From Aquarana catesbeiana (taxonomy: Eukaryota; Chordata; Amphibia; Anura; Ranidae), in contig NC_133330.1 of assembly GCF_042186555.1 (NCBI RefSeq), positions 163,500,907-163,564,906 on the forward strand: a stretch of 64,000 bases of DNA. Direction: 5' to 3'. The position numbers and the translations under genes were made by a program. Below are positions 11,743 through 22,467 of the stretch, one piece after another (the first letter of the stretch is position 1; the number at the start of each line of letters is the position of its first letter). The notes beneath the pieces are model-generated. The model had not been told where the DNA came from. It saw nothing but the letters and a program-made list of their open reading frames with translations, and did no database searches.

Positions 11743-12543
11743 TCTAAGTCATACATCATATCACAGTCACATAGAAATGTAAATGCCTTCACACTTAATA
11801 CCTGGTAGGCCGTGCCACTCTGAGCATATCTAAACATATCTTCAAGATACTGCATATAGCTGCCTCTGCAGCTGCACGAGCTATCAGTTAATAAACCAGG
11901 AAAAAAAAAAAAACTGTCCTGGGCAGTACCCGTAGAAGATGCAAAAAAATCAAAAATGAGAGTGTCCCAAAAAAGAGAGAAAAAAAAAAAAAAAAAAAGA
12001 GCAAAAAAACCTTTGCCCCCCTGCCGCTCGGCCAACCCCAACATAGCGAGCCTTGGATCCCTGAACTGAAGAAACCTGAAGGGCACCCTTTAAACTGGGG
12101 GAGAACTGTCCTGTGGCTTCGCCACCAACTGGTGTGGGATGGTAGTGGAATCCAGAGTGACCCCCGAACAGTTCTGCATATGGGGGGGATGTAGCATAGT
12201 TCAATAGTAGATGGAACAAATTGCATAAATGCAATCAGTTAAATGCATAAATGCAATCAGTTAAATGCAAGTAGCCTGTATAGGGGGACTCAGATCTGAC
12301 GATAGGAAGGAGGTCTAGTCTGTAAGGGTGAAAGATGACAGGATAACAGTTCACAGTTCTGCTGTGGGGGGTGGAATATCCTTATGGAAAACCAAAACGG
12401 TCTGCTGGGCATAGTAGAGGAACTCCCATGTGTAGGGAGAAAGGTATCTCCACATTCAGCTCAGGGCAAGTGTAGATGGGGATTGTAGGGGTTAGAGCCT
12501 CAGGCTTTAAACTGCTCTGCGTCTTGGTGGAACTCCATATCGG

Positions 12544-12880
12544 TCATTGAGCCTTGCCATCATGAGTGATGCGCAGCTTTGCAGGGAAAAGCATGGCATA
12601 GAAGAGACCCTCTGTGCGTAATCGAGCCTTTACTGCTGCAAAGCTGATGCGCTGCCTCTGGACATCCGCTGAAAAGTCAGGGTATACTGAAATGGTACTG
12701 CCATTGTATTTTAAGGGGCCTTTCTCCCTGGCGAAGCGAAGGATGGCAACCTTGTCTTGGAAGTTGAGGAGCCGGGCAATAATGGAGCGGGGTGGTGCTC
12801 CAGAGGGTGGGGGGCGCGGAGGGGTGCGATGTGCCCGCTCAATCACATGGGAAAAGGATGGTGCGTCTGTAATGGAAATT
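12544..12880 (-). pseudogene. L1-like 2 ORF1 protein, C-terminal half
   Basis: Resumes the RRM and C-terminal domain with SFSHVIERAHRTPPRP, RSIIARLLNFQDKVAILR, and YPDFSADVQRQR, the conserved blocks of L1 ORF1p, ending at a stop at 12544. It reads straight on from the half at 21671-22297, allowing for the insertion, so both were one ORF. Confidence 0.87.
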
Positions 12881-13221
12881 TGTACGTTCTGTATATAATT
12901 GTATTCTATTTTGTATGTATTGCACACTGCCCTCACTGTGCACACAGCACTAATAATGCTTTCAGTACATGTTTACATTCTTTCGAGTCCTGATTAGAAT
13001 TAGCCTTCCTATGTTACGCCCCTTGTTACCATAAACGTACAATTGTAATATTAATGTGATACCTACGTAATCATGTGTATAAAAACCTTCAATTGCGTCA
13101 TAATAAAGCAGAACAGTTATTTGGAAAGATGCTGAGCGTATCTTTTGTGTCTGTTCCCTACTGCAGTAGTTATTAATTTGGAACCACTAATCAATATGAG
13201 GATAGGAGTTGCCTATCATCA
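12881..13221 (+). repeat. ERV1 5' LTR
   Basis: 341 bp, TG...CA. Contains TATAAAA at 13078-13084 and AATAAA at 13102-13107, followed by a GT-rich stretch (ttttgtgtctgttcc). The first 16 bp have no counterpart in the 3' LTR. Confidence 0.85.
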
Positions 13222-13224
13222 GCA

Positions 13225-13243
13225 TGGCGAGCCAGCCAGGAGT
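13225..13243 (+). promoter_or_regulatory. ERV1 primer-binding site, tRNA-Arg type
   Basis: TGGCGAGCCAGCCAGGAGT lies 3 bp after the LTR. It is the complement of the 3' end of vertebrate tRNA-Arg(ACG), including CCA, as I recall that tRNA, with 19 matching bases before the first mismatch. Confidence 0.8.
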
Positions 13244-14350
13244 GGATTCCAATTCCAGGTGACCCTGAGTATCCGAAACGAGGCGCTTGAGACGATCCAG
13301 GAATTTGATAATCAGCCGGCTGAGGTAAGCCTTTTGCTTACATTTGAGTTCAGACATCCTTGTTTGGTAAGGCATTTTCGGGACAAAGGGTACCTATTTT
13401 ACACCCCTTAATCGAACTGTATTGATTGGTGGTTACATGTTATGTTGTCCCTGTCTATTGTCCATCGGAGTGTTATAGATAAGAAAGGGAAGAATAGTGC
13501 GGTTCACAGGTATTTGTAGTACATCTGCTAGATAAAGTAGTTTAGAGGCAAGAGGGTATAGGCACACATAGAGAAGAGAGAAGACTGGCCAGTCATTATG
13601 GGCATTGAATTAAGTAAGGGAATGAAGGGTAAGAGACCCTCAAAAATGCCCAGCGCAAGAGGAGCGCTATATATGAACCGAAGGTGCGGTTCCGCCTATA
13701 CTGAGCCCCTAGATTAATGGTTAAAGTGGACAGGGATCCACAATGGGTAACTGGGTTACCACCAAGGTCCACAGGGACTAAGAATCATGCAGAGTAAACA
13801 GCTAGAGAAACAGCTATGTGAGCAGGATGGATGAAGGGTGACATTAACACTAGACAGAAAGGGACATTTTCATGTTAGTAAAATCAGAAACAGAGAAATG
13901 AGAGGTAAAACGGAATACTTTATATGTTGTCAGAGAGGGAAGATGGGATGAGCACTGTGGCTGCCCGTTTGATCATAGAAGCTAGATATAAAATATATCT
14001 GAACAAAATAAGGATAGCAGAATTTAGGCAGGGAAATATTAAAGAGTTAAAAGAAAGTGAGAGAATGATATGCATGTGTTGTCTAGAAATGGGAAAAAGT
14101 AAGCGATTTTGGAGAGATATTGGTGTATGTGTGTGAATGCTGGGACCTTTAGTTCTATCCCTTGTGTGTGTCATGTATGCAGATGTGACCCCCTCCTTTG
14201 TGCTCTCATGAAAGAATGTGGCTGAGATGAGAGGTCAGTGATAAGCTGGAAGGACACCATGCCAATTCCATTTTTTTACACAAAACATTTATAACAAAAT
14301 GTGCCGGGTTAACGAATCTAATGATAAACAATGTGATCACAATTATTTTT
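13244..14350 (+). other. ERV1 5' leader and decayed gag region
   Basis: Begins with a leader holding a splice-donor-like gag|GTAAGC at about 13324. No gag frame can be recognised; frames are short and closed. Confidence 0.5.
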
Positions 14351-14707
14351 TTAACCACCTGACATCCGGCCGTAGCCGAATGACGGCTTCAGCGCGGATG
14401 TCAATTCCCGGGAGGCCGTCATATGACGTCCTCCCCTTTCCTCGCTCCCCGTGCGCGCTCACGAGCGCGCAACGGGGAAATTCTGTGTTGGCCGTGTCCC
14501 TTGGACACAGCCAATCACAGATCGCTGTAAACGGCCAATCACAGCGGCCGTTTACAGCGTGATCGCTGCCTCCAATGAGAGATGATCTAAAATGTAAACA
14601 ATTGAGATCATCTCTCATTGCCGGCTCTCTCTCCTCACACAGAGACAGCGTGTGAGGAGAGAGAGAAACTGTCAGCGATCTGTGAGTTTGTAATTAACAT
14701 TTACTGT

Positions 14708-15268
14708 GCCTACAGTGCCCACAGTGCCCATCAATACAGTGCCCCATCAGTACAGTGCAGCATCAGTACAGTGCCAATCGGTGCCCACCTGTGCCAATCG
14801 GTGCCCACCTGTGCCAATCGGTGTCCACCTGTCTGCCCAGCGGTGATTAGTGTCCAGCTGCACATCTGCACAATCAGTGCCCACCTGTGCCACCTCATCA
14901 GTGCCCACCTGTGCCACCTCATCAGTGCCCACCTGTGCCACCTCAGTGCACATCTGTGCTGCCTCAGTGCACATCTGTGCCGCCTCATCAGTGCCCATCT
15001 GTGCCGCTCCATCTGTGCCGTCCCATCAGTGCACATCTGTGCCGTCCCATCAGTGCACATCTGTTCCACCTCGTCAGTGCCCACCTGTGCCGCCTCGTCA
15101 GTGCCCACCTGTGCCGCCTCATCAGTGCCCACCTGTGCCGCCTCATCAGTGCACATCTGCACATCTGTTCCACCTCATCAGTGCACATCTGTTCCACCTC
15201 ATCAGTGCCCCCTGTGCCACCTCAGTGCCCATCTGTGCTCATCAGTGCCGCCTCATCAGTGCAGGCTT
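14708..15268 (+). repeat. GC-rich tandem repeat in the piggyBac 5' region
   Basis: Diverged units of about 22-24 bp built on catcagtgcccacctgtgcc. It stays open in several frames on both strands, which extends the transposase frame upstream to 14850; that extension is very probably untranslated. Confidence 0.85.
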
Positions 15269-15275
15269 AGCAACC

Positions 15276-17147
15276 ATGGCCAAAAGAAGCTTTTCCGCCG
15301 AGGAGGCGTACCAAATACTGTCCCAGGCCGACGAGAGCAACGGGGAGCTCTCTTTTTCAGATTCCCTTTCCGATTCCGAGTCGGACATAAACTATGAGCC
15401 AGTCCTCAGTAGTGAAACACTGAGTGACTCAGAGGAGGAAGAGATGCGGCCCGCCAAACGAAGGCGTTCTGGTGGGGAGGCAGTGGCATCTACCAGCACG
15501 GCAGTCCCGTCCACCAGCACGGCAGTCCCGTCCACCAGCACGGCAGTCCCGTCCACCAGCACGGCAGTCCCGTCCACCAGCACGGCAGTGCCTCGGCAAG
15601 AAAGGCCAAGGACCCAAGCCAGCCTTCCCTATGCCCTGCAGAACCCCTTGTGGCTTCCTCCTAATTCAGGAGAAGCCAACATTCCCCCTTTCACTGCCCA
15701 GCCAGGAGTCCAGGTGAACACGGAGAATTTTTCCCCAATAGATTTTTTTAATTTATTTTTTACCGAGGACATGCTGTCAAGTATTGTGGCCCAGTGCAAC
15801 CTTTATGCACATCAATTCATTGCGAATAATCCAACGTCCTACTATGCCCGTCCCTACGAATGGAGAGACCTAACGGTGGTGGAGTTGAAGGTTTTTTTAG
15901 GGCTCACATTTAACATGGGACTCACGAAAAAAAACACTTTGCTGTCCTATTGGTCAACCCACCCCCTCCAACACCTGCCAATATACTCCAAGGTGATGCC
16001 CAGAAACAGATACCTCATGATATTGAGGTTTCTTCATTTCAACGACAATACCCAGTGCCCTCCCCAAAATGACCCAAACTATGATAGACTTTTCAAAATT
16101 CGGCCACTTTTAAATTATTTTTCTGCACTATTCCCCCTGCTGTTTACCCCAGACAAAAACATATGTGTGGATGAGTCCCTTCTTAAGTTTAGTGGCAGGC
16201 TTAAGATGAAGCAATATATTCCCAGTAAAAGGGCACGCTATGGGGTGAAGGTATACAAATTATGTGACCGAGTCACAGGTTACTTGTATGCCTTCAAAGT
16301 GTACGAAGGGAAGGACACCCAGCTGCAACCCCCTAATTGCCCAGACTACTTGGGATCAAGCGGGAAAATTGTTTGGGATCTCACATACCCCCTACTGGAG
16401 AAAGGCTACCACCTGTACGTAGATAACTTCTACACATCTCTGCCCCTGTTCCACAACCTGCATCGGATGAAGACGCCTGCATGTGGTACCATCAAAAAGA
16501 ACCGGAAGGGCTTTCCTCAAAGTCTGGTCAATAAAAAATTGAGAAAAGGAGAAACGGCGAGTCTACGAAACAACGAGATTTTGGCAGTGAAGTGGAGAGA
16601 CAAAAGAGATGTATACATGTTGTCTTCAATCCACGATGATACCTTCATGGAAGTCCCCAGAAGAAATGGCCCCATACAGAAACCTAAATGCGTCTTTGAC
16701 TATAATTTGTTTATGGGGGGAGTCGACTTGAATGACCAGATGCTGGAACCGTACCTTGCCACAAGACGGACATACCATTGGTATAAGAAAGTCGCAATTT
16801 ATTTTTTTAATTTGGCCATCTACAATTCTTATGTCATTTATCGTAACTCCACCCAAAACCCCAAACGCTTCCTTGGCTACCAGGAGGACGTTTTCACTGC
16901 CCTTACATTCCCGAACGGCCCCCCAGAAAATATCCGATCTGATGTTCTAAGTCGACTCTCCGAACGCCACTTCCCAGATAAGATCCCTCCCAAACCAACA
17001 GGCCAACGACGGCAAAAAAAATGTAAGGTGTGTACCAGAGCTGGATTCAGAAGAGACACATCTTATTATTGTGCACAATGTCCTTCTGAACCAGGCCTCT
17101 GCGTAGGTGAATGTTTTCGTCGTTACCATACTTCAGTAAATTATTAG
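15276..17147 (+). CDS. piggyBac transposase
   Basis: 623 codons from ATG 15276, which has a strong context (ccATGG) and begins MAKRSFSAEEAYQIL, a typical piggyBac start. The frame is open further upstream, but only through tandem repeats. The N-terminus is acidic (SDSESD) with a 7-residue repeat (PSTSTAV, about five copies). The DDE-type core carries Asp299 (ICVDESL), Asp383 (LYVDNFY) and Asp484 (GGVDLNDQM, with a further Asp at 487). The 101-residue gap between the last two equals that in the insect piggyBac enzyme. The C-terminus is a Cys-rich zinc finger (CKVC, CAQC, CVGEC and H). No stop or frameshift is visible. It cuts and joins at TTAA without leaving footprints. Whether it still works cannot be judged from sequence. 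Confidence 0.93.
   Translation: MAKRSFSAEEAYQILSQADESNGELSFSDSLSDSESDINYEPVLSSETLSDSEEEEMRPAKRRRSGGEAVASTSTAVPSTSTAVPSTSTAVPSTSTAVPSTSTAVPRQERPRTQASLPYALQNPLWLPPNSGEANIPPFTAQPGVQVNTENFSPIDFFNLFFTEDMLSSIVAQCNLYAHQFIANNPTSYYARPYEWRDLTVVELKVFLGLTFNMGLTKKNTLLSYWSTHPLQHLPIYSKVMPRNRYLMILRFLHFNDNTQCPPQNDPNYDRLFKIRPLLNYFSALFPLLFTPDKNICVDESLLKFSGRLKMKQYIPSKRARYGVKVYKLCDRVTGYLYAFKVYEGKDTQLQPPNCPDYLGSSGKIVWDLTYPLLEKGYHLYVDNFYTSLPLFHNLHRMKTPACGTIKKNRKGFPQSLVNKKLRKGETASLRNNEILAVKWRDKRDVYMLSSIHDDTFMEVPRRNGPIQKPKCVFDYNLFMGGVDLNDQMLEPYLATRRTYHWYKKVAIYFFNLAIYNSYVIYRNSTQNPKRFLGYQEDVFTALTFPNGPPENIRSDVLSRLSERHFPDKIPPKPTGQRRQKKCKVCTRAGFRRDTSYYCAQCPSEPGLCVGECFRRYHTSVNY
15490..15594 (+). repeat. 21-bp coding repeat in the transposase
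   Basis: About five near-perfect copies of a 21-bp unit (cagcacggcagtcccgtccac) coding for PSTSTAV. Because it is a multiple of three, copy number can vary without breaking the frame. Confidence 0.9.
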
Positions 17148-19124
17148 TAAAGTATGGTAAACGTAAGCCTCCGTTCCTGCAATTTACCCTCACACCCCTT
17201 ATGCCACTGCCTCCTCTGTAACTGACCCTGGCTTGTTATTTGACCACGCTTCTGCCTAACGATTCTGCATATACCTCTGCCTGATCTGGAACTGACCCTG
17301 GACTGTTATTCGACCATGCTTCTGCCCAACAATTCTGTACATACCTCTGCCTGATCTGGAACTGACCTTGGACTGTTTGACCATGATATTTGCCTGCCTC
17401 TTGGACTGATCTTGTACCCTGCAACTGGACTAGTGGGATTCAACACAGGGGTCTCACATATGTGAGGGGCTCCAGAATTGTTTTTCTGGATGAAGAAAAC
17501 AATTTATTTTGTTTTCTCAATCCTAGATTAGGGTCTGGAGACTCGGAGGCTTCAAAGAGATTTGGGTGGGAGAAGCCTCTACCCCTGTCCCCATTCTGTC
17601 CTGAACGAGGCCCTACTTCTGCCTGTAGGACTTACTGCCGTCACGCCTCTGCCTGTTGCACTGACCACACCACATGGACCTGCCTACTACCAGGACCAAT
17701 ATTTTTGGCACTGCGGACAATATCTCTGCCTGCACTGACCCTGGACTTTATATGGACAGTAACCCTGCCTGCTGCCTGGACAATTGTGTTCGCCGCTGCT
17801 GACCAAGTCCCTGCCTGCTGCCTGGACCAGTGCTATCCTCCTGTGTACAACTGCGCTACTACAACCACAGGTAATCTTTTTTGTTTACGCTTTGCTCAGC
17901 ATAATGTATTTTGGGGTGTAATTCTTGGTATGTGCATGCTATGTGTCCCTGGAACACCTGACGGTGTTCCTTGCATGTTTGGCCTCTGTATGTGGCCAGG
18001 CAGTGAAAAAGTCCCACACATGTGGTATCGTAATACTCAGGAGGAGTAGCAGAATGTATTTTGGGGTGTCATTTTTGCTATCTAAATGCTATGTGTTGGA
18101 AATATCTTATAAACGGACAACTTTGTGTAAAAAAAAATGCGTTTTCATTTTTTTCCATATTTTCCAAAAACTTCTGGAAAAAAATAAACCATTCAAAAGA
18201 CTCATTATGCCGCATAGATTATACGTTGGGGTGTTAGCTTTCCAAAATGGGGTCATTTTGTGGGCGTTTCCATTGTCCTGGTGCTCCAGGGCCTTCAAAA
18301 GTGCAATAGGTGGTTGAGAAATGTGATGTGTAATTTATGCTCCTAGAACACCTGATGGTGCTTCATGCATGTTGGGCCTCTGTATGTGGCCAGGCAGTGA
18401 AAAAGTCCCACGAATGTGGTATCGTAATACTCAGGAGGAGTAGCAGAATGTATTTTGGGGTGTCATTTGTGGTATACACATGCCATGTGAGAGAAATAAG
18501 CTATTACAATGACAATTTTGTGGGAAAAAAAAAAAATCTCAAATTTGCAAAGAATTGTGGGAAAAAAATACAACTTCAAATAACTCACCATGCCTCTAAC
18601 TAAATACATTGAAATGTCTACTTTCCAAAAAGGGGTTATTTGGGGGGCATTTGTACTTTCCTGGCTTGTTAGGGTCTCAGGAAATGAGATAGGCCTCAGT
18701 ACATCAGATGTGATAATTTTTTTATGATTTGCACCATAGCTTGTAGACTCTAAAACTTTCACACAGACCAAATAATTTCCACAAATTTTTGGTTATTTTT
18801 ACCAAAGATATGTAGCAGTATAAATTGTGGCCAAAATGTATGAAGAAAAATTACGAGTTTGCAAAATTTTATCACAGAAATTAGAAAAAATGTGTTTTTT
18901 TTCAAAATTTTCGGTCTTTTTTCATTTATAGCGCAAAAAATAAAAAACCCAGAGGTGATCAAATACCACCAAAATAAAGCTCTATTTGTATGAAGAAAAG
19001 GACAAAAAAATCATTTGGGTACAGTGTTGCATGACTAAGTAATTGTCATTCAAAGTGTGAGAGCACTGAAAGCTGAAAATTGGTCTGGATAGGAGGGGGG
19101 TTTAAGTGCCTAGTAAGCAAGTGG
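17148..19124 (+). other. piggyBac 3' non-coding region with direct repeats
   Basis: First a diverged array of units around ctctgcctgatctggaactg (17210-17850). Then two diverged direct repeats of about 380-430 bp (about 17890-18325 and 18330-18710), sharing ggcctctgtatgtggccagg and atcgtaatactcaggaggag. No ORF of note. Confidence 0.75.
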
Positions 19125-19128
19125 TTAA

Positions 19129-20209
19129 TCTGTTTTCCAGACATGGTAAAATGGTTACATTTAACCATGTATTGCACAAATTGAAAAAGGGAAATTAAGT
19201 AAAATTAAGTAATAATGAGTATTCATTTCTAATATGAGTTTAACAATTTTATTAATAATATAGATATATTGAAACTGGTTTAGACAACCTTTGGTTGGAA
19301 ATGAAATCCAGGTTATTGGGGAAATTTGTAAAAATGGGATTAGTTGAGATTAAGATAACAATTTTGTAATTTTACATTTATACAATAAGCCCTTATTGAG
19401 AGGAAAAAAGATTAAGATAAGGTTGTTATTTGGAATACAGCTGCCATAATATTTAACAAAGTCAAGATGGACGGGATACATAAGAAGTTTTTCTACAAAA
19501 ATGACATTTTAAGGTTTTTGATAATAACTTGATGTGCGGTCCATGATGTGAGAGTTATAATAAATAAAATTCAAATATAATAGACCCATCACATCAAGTC
19601 CACACACCCTGTTAGGATAGATGCCACCTGCAGCCAGTTGTTTTATAGTTTTTGATGCTTTCTGGTCCATCATACAGATTGTTGATCCTTTTGTTTTTAC
19701 TTATTTTTATTTTTGAAATCCAAAGCAGAATGTGTGGATTGTGAAATGATGTTCCCCTTTTCCTTGTAAGTGTCGTGGTATAAGCAGAAGAATATTTTGG
19801 ATTTATGGGCATCTCTCCATGACCGCAGGGGTATTTTTATCATTTATTATAATATTGCCAGGAAAAAGTTGTCTTTTGAAACATGAAACTGGAGTTCTTA
19901 CACAAACAGTGTGATAGAAAACAAGCCATTGTAATATATTTATGGAAGCTGGACCCAGTAATGAAGGGTTCACCCCGATATATCAGGCTGTAGCTTTTAT
20001 GCAAAGGTGCTATTAGACAAAAGTTAGATATTGTTTTGGTCAAACATTTAATTTTGAATGGTCCGACATTCTGTGCAGCAAATATACAGCTAACTAAATG
20101 TCTAATGAAAGGTTTAAAATATGAGTTTGTTTATGTACAACTCTAACAATGAAAAACGCGTACATTTATTCAAAAGAAAGGAAAAACCATGTGTTAAATT
20201 GATGGTGTA
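19129..20209 (+). other. ERV1 interior, undetermined
   Basis: AT-rich; no retroviral motif recognised. From position it should be decayed gag-pol, but I cannot show this. Confidence 0.4.
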
Positions 20210-20930
20210 GGAATCAGCTGCTGTGAGCCCAGTGCAGGACACACTCCCTGAAGACCCAGATATTGAATTTTTTGTAGATTTGAGTATGCAGTTTATCACC
20301 CAGAAGGATACTCTGTATTCAAAGTCATTGGATCCTTTTTCCCCAGCTCAAGAAGCAGAGCTCCATGTTTTAGCAAAGCCTGTGAGCTATAAAAAGAATG
20401 TATATTTATATAGATAGTCGAGATATAGAGAGCTTTTGGTTCCATTTGAAGGACCAGAAGTTTGTTTTTACTTCGGCAGGTAAACCAATAAAGCATGCCA
20501 AGTTAATTTGATTGGCTGTTTTCAGCCTTCCAGGTTCTTGCTGAGGTAGCCATATTAACTTTCACACATGGAAGCAGACCAGGCGACTCTAAGGATGCTG
20601 CATTTACAGCCCCGGACACTAGATGGGTCTGTGCAACTCGCAGATTCCACCCCAGTTCTGGCTCAGTATAGCTGGGATTAATAATTCAACTTTAAGGACC
20701 CCAGAACTAGAACAAGTGGTCCACAGGGGGCAACTTCTTATGAAACAGGACTTTGGAAAAGGTGATCATTTATGTCTGCCAGACACTCTTTTCCCTCCAG
20801 CTTGACACATGGACCGTGTCATCATTCACAAGAAGTTATGGCTGCCTTAGTAAATGAGCGTGGTATAGAGCCAGGGTTCTCCACAGTTGTTTTTATAACA
20901 TACCACTTCTTGTTTTACCTGTTACCAAAG
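20210..20930 (+). pseudogene. ERV1 pol remnant: RNase H to integrase zinc finger
   Basis: The frame at 20223-20417 has the RNase H start (DIEFFVDLSM; the usual Asp-Gly-Ser is now Asp-Leu-Ser) and SPAQEAELHVLAK with the catalytic Glu. A further frame continues with SAGKPIKHAKLI. The frame at 20623-20805 and on to 20900 has LPDTLFPP and HGPCHHSQEVMAALV, matching the linker and the HHCC zinc-binding start of integrase. The closest type is gamma/epsilon-like retroviruses. It is frameshifted and internally deleted, and homology fades at about 20930. PR, most of RT, the IN core and env were not found. Confidence 0.75.
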
Positions 20931-20999
20931 GTGTTACCAAAAGCTGAACATCCCTTCCAGAGATTACAAAAAAAAGATATATCCAGATGCCCGACAAGA

Positions 21000-21172
21000 G
21001 CCGAGATACACATACCCGAGTGTTCTCGGCTTTTTTCGGCGCCGCTCACAGTCACGCCCAGTCCCGCCCTATGATGGACATAACACAGGTCCAGGGGCGG
21101 GACTGGGCGTGACGGCGGCGCCGGAAAAAGCCGAGAACACTCGAGTATGTGTATCTCGGCTCCCTGCAGTCT
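21000..21172. repeat. GC-rich foldback
   Basis: An imperfect palindrome: agccgagatacacatacccg on the left is answered by cgagtatgtgtatctcggct on the right, with ggcgccg cores. The arms are about 70 bp. Confidence 0.75.
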
Positions 21173-21260
21173 CGGCGCCATTTTTGAATCTACCCACGGC
21201 TGTGTATGTCGGCAGCGACCGCGGCAATTGCCGCGATCGCTCCGATGACACAGAAATCGG

Positions 21261-21345
21261 CGGGGATCGGCCTATAACACGCACCCACGATTTTCCCCTG
21301 ATTTTCAGGGGAAAAAAGTGCGTGTTATAGGCCGATAAATACGGT
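21261..21345. repeat. Short foldback abutting the ERV1 3' LTR
   Basis: The arms gatcggcctataacacgcac and gtgcgtgttataggccgat flank a small hairpin (cccctgattttcagggg). It ends exactly where LTR homology begins. Confidence 0.75.
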
Positions 21346-21670
21346 AATTGTATTCTATTTTGTATGTATTGCACACTGCCCTCACTGTGCACACAGCACT
21401 AATAATGTTTTCAGTACATGTTTACATTCTTTCGAGTCCTGATTAGAATTAGCCTGCCTATGTTACGCCCCTTGTTACCATAAACGTACAATTGTGATAT
21501 TAATGTGATACCTACGTAATCATGTGTATAAAAACCTTCAATTGCATCATAATAAAGCAGAACAGTTATTTGGAAAGATGCTGAGCGTATCTTTTGTGTC
21601 TGTTCCCTACTGCAGTAGTTATTAATTTGGAACCACTAATCAATGTGAGGATAGGAGTTGTCTATCATCA
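21346..21670 (+). repeat. ERV1 3' LTR, 5' end missing
   Basis: 325 bp aligning without gaps to 12897-13221, with about six substitutions. The first 16 bp of the LTR and any polypurine tract are replaced by the foldback DNA. Confidence 0.85.
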
Positions 21671-22297
21671 ATTTAACCGAGTCACGTCAGACCCAAAAAT
21701 TTCCCTTAGCCAGTTATAGAGGAACTTTTCAGGGCGAGGACCCTCTGCACGTTCAGGGAAGCCCACGAATCGCAGGTTGTTCCTTCGGGAACGATTTTCC
21801 AGGTCATCAATTTTGACGCAAAGGGCCGCCATTTCCCCTGTATGATCCCTCACTGTGGCAGATAGGGGATGGACAACATCCTCAAGGAAGCTGATGCGTT
21901 CCTCTGCTTCCCCTGCTCTATCCCTTAAGTTTTGTACGTCTTGCTTTAGGAGAGAAAAGTCCATGTATAATGATGCTATCTGAGCAGTGAGGGAGGCTTT
22001 ACAGTCCTGAATAGCAAGCATAATGGAGGCTAGGGTAGGTTCAGTGGAGGGGGAGCTTGGGCTGGAGCTATCTTCACTGTCCATGTGGAGGCTCTGGGAC
22101 TGCAGTGGGTCAGGCTGTGTGTCTCTAGTAGCAGGGGCAAAGATACTCACCATTGTATCCTGTTTGTTGAGAGCAGAGACCGACGGCTGCAGCAGCATGT
22201 CATGCTGCTCTGCCTGTGTCCTGGAGCCATCTTGCCTTCGGAGCCTGGCCGCCTGTCCCGACATCGATACTGTCGCGGTGGGCCCGTATTTTACCAT
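21671..22297 (-). pseudogene. L1-like 2 ORF1 protein, N-terminal half
   Basis: Starts at ATG 22297 (MVKYGPTATVSMSGQ). A Ser/Pro-rich linker is followed by a heptad-patterned coiled coil (about residues 85-150). Then comes the first strand of the RRM-like domain (ENRSRRNNLRFVGFPE), and the protein stops at the ERV1 insertion (WLREIFGSDVTRL). This is the usual L1 ORF1p order: a trimerising coiled coil then RNA binding. The missing part is 8.8 kb away at 12880-12544. Confidence 0.85.
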
Positions 22298-22467
22298 GGA
22301 TGCCAGTCTGGAACATTCTCACAGCCGTGGGGAACAATTTAAGGCCTTTCTGGAGCAAATCGGGCTCAGGATGACTGCAGGATGACTGCAGGATGCCGCT
22401 CGGAAGCTGGAACTGTGGCTTTACAATTCTGCTCTCTCTGCCATCTGGACACGCCCCCTCCCCCAGC

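Larger units (their letters stand above)
14355..19124 (+). mobile_element. piggyBac transposon, apparently complete
   Basis: Flanked by TTAA at 14351-14354 and 19125-19128, the fixed piggyBac target. The ends start CCACCTG (left) and, in reverse complement, CCACTTG (right). The left subterminal part has two hairpins (about 14575-14617 and 14625-14666). The element carries one long transposase gene and a repetitive 2-kb 3' region. It sits inside ERV1, so it is the younger of the two. Confidence 0.9.
12881..21670 (+). mobile_element. Endogenous retrovirus 1 (ERV1), hosting a piggyBac
   Basis: Two LTRs in direct orientation flank 8.1 kb. The element starts TG at 12881 and ends CA at 21670. The flanks ATT/ATT suggest a short target duplication, slightly blurred by one ambiguous base. 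Between the LTRs are a tRNA-Arg primer site, degenerate DNA, a complete piggyBac, and a pol remnant. Comparing the shared 325-bp LTR parts by eye gives about 6 differences, roughly 2 percent. Confidence 0.85.
11385..22465 (-). mobile_element. L1-like retrotransposon 2, minus strand, split by ERV1
   Basis: The 5' end is near 22465 (a GGGGGCGTGTCC-like start). ORF1's first half is at 22297-21671, its second half at 12880-12544, then the inter-ORF region, then the ORF2 endonuclease start at 11742-11385. ERV1 (12881-21670) sits inside ORF1. The element ends abruptly at 11385 where L1-like copy 1 ends tail to tail, so its RT half is not present here. Confidence 0.8.

Noticed and set aside
7658..12880. 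A single L1 with a twin-primed 5' inversion
   Set aside because: In twin priming the inverted 5' part lies on the side away from the tail; here it lies beyond the tail, and the overlapping codons differ between the two parts.
14731..15162. Minus- and plus-strand Cys/His-rich frames upstream of the piggyBac transposase
   Set aside because: Tandem-repeat translations; the transposase's real start is the ATG at 15276.
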